From Dichelobacter nodosus (lineage in GTDB: Bacteria > Pseudomonadota > Gammaproteobacteria > Beggiatoales > Beggiatoaceae): a DNA stretch of 64,000 bases. The notes beneath the pieces are model-generated. The model did not search any database and was not told where the DNA came from. It was given only the letters and a program-made list of their open reading frames with translations. The stretch covers positions 21,231 to 85,230 of the forward strand of contig DYPE01000001.1 in assembly GCA_020720085.1 (NCBI GenBank). Direction: 5' to 3'. The translations under genes and the position numbers were made by a program. Of this stretch, positions 58,334 to 64,000 are shown one piece after another (within the stretch, counting starts at the first letter, position 1; each line of letters begins with the position of its first letter).

Positions 58334-58368
58334 CTTTCATTTTTAAGGATAAAACGAGGACAGAGGCC

Positions 58369-58665
58369 ATGAATATCAAAGAACATGTAGTAAAAGGCAG
58401 CACTTGGCTGCGCGGTTTTTTTATTTTGTTGTATGTGATGATTTTTTGGATTGCCAAAGTGGTGGCCGCAGGCATTATCCTCTTTCAATTTGGCACACTA
58501 CTCTTTACCGGGCAAATTAATCAACGGCTACAACCATTTGCGCGTAGTTTGAGCTTATACCTTTACCAAATCGCGCAATATCTCATGTTTAATACCGAAG
58601 AAAAACCCTTTCCTTTCAACGCTTGGCCCCAGGTTGACGATGACTCAGCGGACAATGGCGATTGA
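58369..58665 (+). CDS. DUF4389-family membrane protein
   Basis: A 98-residue protein with two hydrophobic segments (about 14-32 and 35-48), then the family-like LFTGQINQRLQPFARSLSLY and EEKPFPFNAWP end. DUF4389 proteins are small membrane proteins of unknown role. It overlaps kdsB by 26 bp, suggesting translational coupling. Confidence 0.75.
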   Translation: MNIKEHVVKGSTWLRGFFILLYVMIFWIAKVVAAGIILFQFGTLLFTGQINQRLQPFARSLSLYLYQIAQYLMFNTEEKPFPFNAWPQVDDDSADNGD

Positions 58666-59413
58666 TTTTTCGCCCACACCGCCGTTTGTCGCCATCATTC
58701 CGGCGCGTTACGCTTCCACCCGTCTGCCGGGCAAACCCCTGCTGATGCTGGCTGGCAAACCCATGGTGCAACACGTGTATGAACGCGCCATGCAATCCGG
58801 CGCGCACCAGGTATGGATTGCCACCGACGACGCACGCATCGCCGATGTGGCGCACAGTTTCGGCGCGCAAACCGTAATGACTGCGACAAATCATCGCAGC
58901 GGAACCGAGCGGCTGGCAGAAGCCGTATCCTGCTTAGCTGTAGACAGCGACACGGTGGTGGTGAATGTACAAGGCGACGAACCCACCATGCCGCCCGCCT
59001 TAATCCGTCAAGTCGCACAAGCATTGGCCGCCACGCCTGAAGCTGCCATCGCCACGCTGTGCCACGCCATGGCAGAGGATCAATTCAATAATCCCAATGT
59101 AGTCAAAGTAGTACGCGACGCACGCAATTTTGCGTTATATTTCAGCCGTGCCCCCATTCCCTGGCCGCGCGAGCCACAAAATTTGCCACCATTGCGCCAC
59201 ATTGGCTTATATGCCTATCGCGCCAGTTTTTTGCGCACCGCCCCCACCCTGCCGCCCAGCCCGCTGGAACGCATTGAATCGTTGGAACAATTGCGCTGGC
59301 TCTACCATGGTGCCAAAATTGTGGTGGAACACGCAGAACAATCGCCCGGCCCTGGCGTGGATACGCCAGCAGACGTGGCTGAAGCTGAACGCTGCCTGCG
59401 CGAACGCCCCTAG
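58640..59413 (+). CDS. kdsB: 3-deoxy-manno-octulosonate cytidylyltransferase
   Basis: A 257-residue enzyme that activates Kdo to CMP-Kdo for LPS. Core motifs: VAIIPARYASTRLPGKPLLM, VNVQGDEPTMPP, and ALYFSRAPIPWPR, then HIGLYAYRASFL and SLEQLRWL. The ATG at 58640 is preferred; a TTG two codons up (58634) and an ATG at 58655 are alternatives. Works with KdsC (4309-4872). Confidence 0.95.
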   Translation: MTQRTMAIDFSPTPPFVAIIPARYASTRLPGKPLLMLAGKPMVQHVYERAMQSGAHQVWIATDDARIADVAHSFGAQTVMTATNHRSGTERLAEAVSCLAVDSDTVVVNVQGDEPTMPPALIRQVAQALAATPEAAIATLCHAMAEDQFNNPNVVKVVRDARNFALYFSRAPIPWPREPQNLPPLRHIGLYAYRASFLRTAPTLPPSPLERIESLEQLRWLYHGAKIVVEHAEQSPGPGVDTPADVAEAERCLRERP

Positions 59414-59503
59414 CCTAATTACCAAATTGGTGTACTATCCATCCTGGTTCACGTTCGGCTTGCGGGCCGGGCATGTTTGCCACAAACCGAAAGGAGAAAC
59501 GAC

Positions 59504-61756
59504 ATGCAAACCCCACAAACCGCCAAATTGTACATCGTCATGCTCAGTATTCACGGATTGGTACGGGGCACGAACATGGAACTGGGACGGGATGCGGATA
59601 CCGGCGGGCAAGTGCTGTACGTTGTCGAATTGGCGAAAGCACTGGCGGCGCATCCCGATGTCGGGCAGGTGGATTTACTGACCCGGCAAATTTTCGATCA
59701 GCGGGTCAGCCCGGATTATGGGACCGATAGAAGAACTTGCACCGGGGGCACGGATTGTGCGCCTGCCCTGCGGGCCAAAGCGTTATCTGCGCAAGGAATT
59801 GTTGTGGCCGCACTTGGAGCAGTTTGCCGATAACGCGATTACCCACATCGCCGGATGCCGCATGTGATTCATGGGCATTACGCCGATGCTGGCCATGTCG
59901 GTGCCCAGATTGCCGGTTTGCTGGGGGTGCCGCTGATTTTCACCGGTCATTCGCTGGGACGGGAAAAGCGCCGCCGCCTGATTGACAACGGCATGGAGCC
60001 GGAAGCGATTGAGGCGCAATACAACATCAAACGGCGCATCGACGCGGAAGAAATGACGCTGGACAACGCGGGAATGGTGATTGCCAGCACCCATCAAGAA
60101 GTCGAAACCCAGTACAGCGTCTACGACAATTACCATACCAAACGCATCGTGGTGATTCCGCCTGGTGTCAATTTGAGCCGTTTCCAGCCGCCGCCGCGTG
60201 GGGTTTTTGAACCGCCGATCCGGGCGGAGATTGCTAAATTCCTGCGCGATCCCGACAAGCCGATGATTCTGGCCGTGGCGCGGCCCGACGAGCGCAAGAA
60301 TTTGGCGACGCTGGTAGACGCTTACGCCACGCATCCGCAACTGCGGGAATTCGCCAATCTGGTGATTTTCGCCGGGGTGCGGGATGATCTGAAACAAATG
60401 GAACGCGGCTCGCGTGTGGTGTTGAACGATTTGCTGTTGCAGTTCGACCGGCATGATTTATACGGCTCGGTGGCTTATCCCAAACACCACGACGCTGCTG
60501 ACGTGCCGGAGATTTACCGCATGGCGGTCAGCACCCGTGGGGTATTTGTCAATCCGGCCTTGACCGAACCTTTCGGCCTGACGTTGTTGGAAGCAGCGGC
60601 CAGCGGACTGCCGGTGGTCGCAACCCGAGACGGCGGCCCCAAAGAAATCATCGGCTTGTGTAAAAACGGGTTGTTGGTTGACCCCTTGAATGCACAGGCG
60701 ATGGGGGAAGCCTTGAGGAATGCCCTGAACAATCCGTTGCGCTGGAAACGTTGGTCACGCAACGGCATTAAGGGGTCACGCACACATTTTTGCTGGGACT
60801 GCCACGCTGCCGCTTATTTCGCGGCGATTACCGCCAAACTGGAAAAATGGCCACGCCGCCGCCAGCAAACTTGTTATCGTTCCCGCCTGTTGAGTGTGGA
60901 TCGGGTCATTGTCACGGATATTGACAATACCTTGCTGGGCGATGCCAAAGGGTTGAAGCGTTTTCTGGCGAGGCTGAATAAAACAGAAACAGTGGCCTTG
61001 GGCGTGGCGACGGGGCGTTCTTTGAAAAGTACACTGCAAATCTTGGAAGAAAATAGCGTACCTCTGCCGGATTTGTTGATTACCGGTGTCGGCAGCGAAA
61101 TCCACTACGGCCAGAAATTCCTGCTCAAACCCGGTCACGAAATGATCAAAGATGCCGGTTGGCAAAAGCACATTGACTACCGCTGGAAGCGCGATGCCAT
61201 TGAAAGCCTGCTGAAAGACGTGCCGGGATTGGCCCCGCAACTCCGCGCCGAGCAGCACCGCTATAAACTCAGTTATTGGGTGGACAGCGCAATTGCGCCC
61301 CGAATGCGCGAAATTCGTAGCCTGCTGCGGCAAGCGGACATTCATGCGACGGTGCTGTTTTCTTCCGGCCATCTGTTGGATATTTTGCCTATCCGGGTAA
61401 ACAAAGGCACTGCACTGCGCTATTTCTCCGCGAAATGGGGGATTCCGCCGGATCATATCTTGGCGGCGGGCGATTCCGGCAACGACACCGACATGCTGGT
61501 GGGTAATACCCTGGCTGTCGTGGTGGGCAACCATAACCAAGATTTGGAGAAACTCCGCGATTTGAACAGCCCGCGTATTTATTTTGCCACCGCCGGTCAC
61601 GCGGGCGGAATTTTGGAAGGCGCGAAACATTACCGATTTTTCGGAGACATGCAGTTTCCCGATGAAGAGGACGACATGCCGACAGAAACTACCGTTTTAA
61701 CAGACACCACGGCTTCAACAGAAACCACAACCTCAAAGGAGGAAGTTCAGCCATGA
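59504..61756 (+). pseudogene. Sucrose-phosphate synthase with phosphatase domain, two frameshifts
   Basis: The ATG at 59504 follows AAGGAG. The start ([20 protein letters not shown] and [18 protein letters not shown]) is the SPS GT4 domain. The frame breaks near 59722 and continues one frame over as [20 protein letters not shown] and [14 protein letters not shown]. It breaks again near 59853 before [13 protein letters not shown]. From 59855 on it is intact for 633 codons: EPFGLTLLEAAASG (EX7E) then the HAD-type SPP domain, VIVTDIDNTLLGDAKG and ITGVGSEIHYG. It would make sucrose-6-phosphate and sucrose. Either a pseudogene or two sequencing errors. Its stop overlaps the sucrose synthase start. 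Confidence 0.85.
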
Positions 61757-64000
61757 TGACCGAACTGCCAGGCTATATCGAAAGCCACCGTGATCAAGTG
61801 TATCGCTTATTGCGGGAATATCTGAAGGCTAACAAGCCGGTGCTGTTGCGCACTGACTTGTGGGATATTTTCACCCGCGTCTGCGAAGCCGACAGCGAGT
61901 GCCAGAATTCTATCTGGGGGCGCATGATTCACGCCACGCAAGAAGCGGTAGTGCAAGGCGCAGGGATTTATTTCGCCGTGCGTCCGGCGGTGGCGCAGTG
62001 GACTTATCTGAGTATCCACAGCGAAGAATTGACTATCCGGGAAATTACCGCCGCCGCCTTTTTCGAGTTCAAGGAACGCTTGGTGCTGGGGCCGCAGCAT
62101 CGCGATCCCTGGTCTTTGGAAATTGATTTGGAGCCTTTCAACCGCGACTTTCCCAAATTGAAAGAAGTGCGCTCCATCGGGCGCGGTGTGGAATTTCTCA
62201 ACCGCCGCCTGTCAAGCCAGTTATTTCAGGAAAGCGACGAAGGCCAGCGGCAATTGCTGGAATTTCTACGCCTGCACCAATACAAGGGGATGCAATTGTT
62301 GTTAAGCGGACGCATTCGCACCGTCAACGAATTGCGCAAGGCGCTGCGGGCGGCGGAGAATTATCTCGCCAAACAAGCGCCGGACGCCGATTGGAACAAG
62401 GTGTCCGCCGGGTTGCAGCCGCTGGGTTTCGAGCCGGGTCTCGGCAATAACGCCGAACGTATCCGCGACACGCTCAGCCTGCTCTCGGATATTCTCGAAG
62501 CGCCCGATCCGGCCACGCTGGAAAAATTCCTAGCGCGCATTCCCATGATCTTCAGCTTGGTGATTCTTTCGCCGCACGGCTATTTCGCCCAGAACAACGT
62601 CCTCGGCCTGCCCGATACCGGCGGCCAAGTGGTCTACATTCTCGATCAAGTGCGGGCGCTGGAAAAAGAAATGCGCAAGCGTTTGAGTGAACAGGGACTG
62701 GATGTCGAACCGCAAATTCTGGTCGTCACTCGCCTGCTGCCCGAAGCCGGTCAAACCACCTGTAATCAGCGCCTAGAGCCGATTGCCGGTACCTCCCATG
62801 CACGAATTTTGCGCGTACCCTTCCGCAATGCGGCGGGAGAAGTCGTGCCGCAATGGATTTCGCGCTTCTTTGTCTGGCCCTATCTGGAACGCTTCACCGC
62901 CGATGTCGAAAAAGAAATGCAGGCGGAACTGGGCGGCAGGCCGGATTTGTTGGTCGGCAATTATTCCGACGGCAATTTGGTGGCGACACTGTTGGCACGT
63001 CGGCTGAAAGTGACGCAATGCAACATCGCCCATGCTTTGGAAAAAACCAAATACCTGCTGTCGGCGCTCTATTGGCAACATCATGAGCAGGAACATCATT
63101 TCGGCTGCCAGTTTACCGCCGACCTGATCGCCATGAATGCAGCGGATTTCATCATTACCAGCACTTATCAGGAAATCGCCGGACGGGAAGACAGCGTGGG
63201 GCAATACGAAAGCTATGGCAATTACACCATGCCGGGCTTGTATCGGGTACTCAACGGCATTGACATGTTCGATCCCAAGTTCAATATCGTCTCCCCCGGT
63301 GCCGATGCCAATGTGTATTTTCCTTACAGCGAGAGCGAACGGCGTCTGACCGCCCTGCACGGGGAAATCCATGAATTGATTTTCGGCGGCCCGCATCCCC
63401 AAGGCCGGGGCGTATTGGAAAACTCGGATAAACCGCTGATTTTTACGATGGCGCGGCTGGATCACATCAAAAACATCAGCGGACTGGTGGATGCCTACGG
63501 CGGCTGTGAAGAGTTGCGCCGTCAAGCCAATCTGCTGATTATAGCTGGGCATGTCCACAGCGACCAATCCGGCGATCAGGAAGAACAGTTCCAAATCGGA
63601 CGGATGCACGATCTGATGAACCATTATCAATTGGACGGACAAGTGCGCTGGTTGGGGGTGCATTTGGAAAAAAACTTGGCCGCCGAGTTGTACCGCTGTG
63701 TCGCCGACCGCCGGGGCGTATTTGCCCAACCTGCGCTGTTCGAGGCATTCGGCCTGACCGTGATCGAGGCCATGAGTTCCGGCCTGCCGGTGTTCGCCAC
63801 CCAATTCGGCGGCCCGCTGGAAATCATCCAACACGGCGTGTCCGGTTTTCATCTCGATCCCACCAGCCCGCCGCAAATGGCGCAGACCTTGAGCGATTTC
63901 TTTAATCGCTTGACCGAACAACCGGATTATTGGGAGAAAATCGCGCAAGGAGCCTTGCGCCGGGTACGCAGCCGCTATACTTGGAATCTCTATGCCGAGC
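61753..64000 (+). CDS. Sucrose synthase, partial (runs off the window)
   Basis: 749 codons are present and the frame is open at the window edge; plant and bacterial enzymes have about 800 residues, so most is here. ATG at 61753 overlaps the SPS stop (ATGA) with GGAGGA eight bases upstream. The N-terminal regulatory half is followed by the GT4 domain start: [20 protein letters not shown], then [19 protein letters not shown]. The catalytic [15 protein letters not shown] and [20 protein letters not shown] blocks and [16 protein letters not shown] (EX7E) follow. It reversibly makes UDP- or ADP-glucose from sucrose, which may link sucrose to GlgA. Confidence 0.94.
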   Translation, partial: MMTELPGYIESHRDQVYRLLREYLKANKPVLLRTDLWDIFTRVCEADSECQNSIWGRMIHATQEAVVQGAGIYFAVRPAVAQWTYLSIHSEELTIREITAAAFFEFKERLVLGPQHRDPWSLEIDLEPFNRDFPKLKEVRSIGRGVEFLNRRLSSQLFQESDEGQRQLLEFLRLHQYKGMQLLLSGRIRTVNELRKALRAAENYLAKQAPDADWNKVSAGLQPLGFEPGLGNNAERIRDTLSLLSDILEAPDPATLEKFLARIPMIFSLVILSPHGYFAQNNVLGLPDTGGQVVYILDQVRALEKEMRKRLSEQGLDVEPQILVVTRLLPEAGQTTCNQRLEPIAGTSHARILRVPFRNAAGEVVPQWISRFFVWPYLERFTADVEKEMQAELGGRPDLLVGNYSDGNLVATLLARRLKVTQCNIAHALEKTKYLLSALYWQHHEQEHHFGCQFTADLIAMNAADFIITSTYQEIAGREDSVGQYESYGNYTMPGLYRVLNGIDMFDPKFNIVSPGADANVYFPYSESERRLTALHGEIHELIFGGPHPQGRGVLENSDKPLIFTMARLDHIKNISGLVDAYGGCEELRRQANLLIIAGHVHSDQSGDQEEQFQIGRMHDLMNHYQLDGQVRWLGVHLEKNLAAELYRCVADRRGVFAQPALFEAFGLTVIEAMSSGLPVFATQFGGPLEIIQHGVSGFHLDPTSPPQMAQTLSDFFNRLTEQPDYWEKIAQGALRRVRSRYTWNLYAE

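Noticed and set aside
1..64000. tRNA, rRNA genes or CRISPR arrays
   Set aside because: No cloverleaf T-loop pattern, rRNA segment or regularly spaced repeat-spacer run was found by eye in the gaps.

Overview
The window comes from the chromosome of a Gram-negative gammaproteobacterium outside the Enterobacterales, possibly near the Thiotrichales, Chromatiales or Methylococcales. The evidence is a Kdo/LPS-transport operon (kdsC-lptC-lptA-lptB-rpoN-hpf), a proteobacterial HPr kinase, hisE-tatABC, a cbb3 oxidase operon, a Chp/Pil-type chemotaxis kinase and a sucrose phosphate synthase/sucrose synthase pair. This placement is inferred from gene content and order only; no 16S gene lies in the window.

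Layout. 1-4016 (minus): a solitary HslV-like Ntn hydrolase, glycogen synthase, tatC-tatB-tatA and hisE. 4309-11723 (plus): the LPS/sigma-54 operon, hprK, a CbiM-like membrane protein and a phosphomannomutase/phosphoglucomutase. 11915-14402: a periplasmic solute-binding protein paired with a chemoreceptor, followed by an Mrr nuclease fragment. 15065-21556: a LysM-M23 peptidase, a small membrane protein, a HIT protein, nadB, and sufC-sufD without sufB or sufS. 21557-23991 is accessory: a decayed gene tail, an EAD-STAND (NLR-like) gene cut off by an IS3-family element, and the IS itself with a broken orfB. 23992-27716 (minus): fabI and valS. 27819-31056 (minus): a tightly overlapping three-gene cassette of a HEPN-like protein, a MinD/ParA-like ATPase with a KGGVGR Walker A, and a second P-loop ATPase. 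This is the best candidate for an undescribed system. 31227-34440 (minus): ccoNOQP. 34958-41190 (minus): a YejF-like ABC ATPase, a CheW-like protein and a large ChpA kinase. 41370-48407 (plus): murJ, hisD and a double-kinase hybrid sensor. 48996-52277 (plus): rpsP-rimM-trmD-rplS, yajQ and dsbC. 52287-55461 (minus): a degenerate asparagine-synthetase-like protein and cysG. 55970-59413 (plus): a secreted 14-blade propeller, a DUF4389 protein and kdsB. 59504-64000 (plus): a frameshifted sucrose phosphate synthase and a sucrose synthase that runs off the window.

Themes. kdsC, kdsB and lptCAB serve Kdo-LPS assembly. glgA, the phosphomutase, SPS and SuSy handle storage and compatible carbohydrates. 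tatABC fits cofactor-protein export, and ccoNOQP gives low-oxygen respiration. Three families of short dispersed repeats are visible: a 15-bp mini-palindrome, a CTTCGACARGCTCAG unit and a 32-bp unit. One palindrome pair encodes the tail of HisE. One CTTCGACA copy splits what looks like the frameshift A-tract of the IS3 element. No tRNA, rRNA or CRISPR array was seen.
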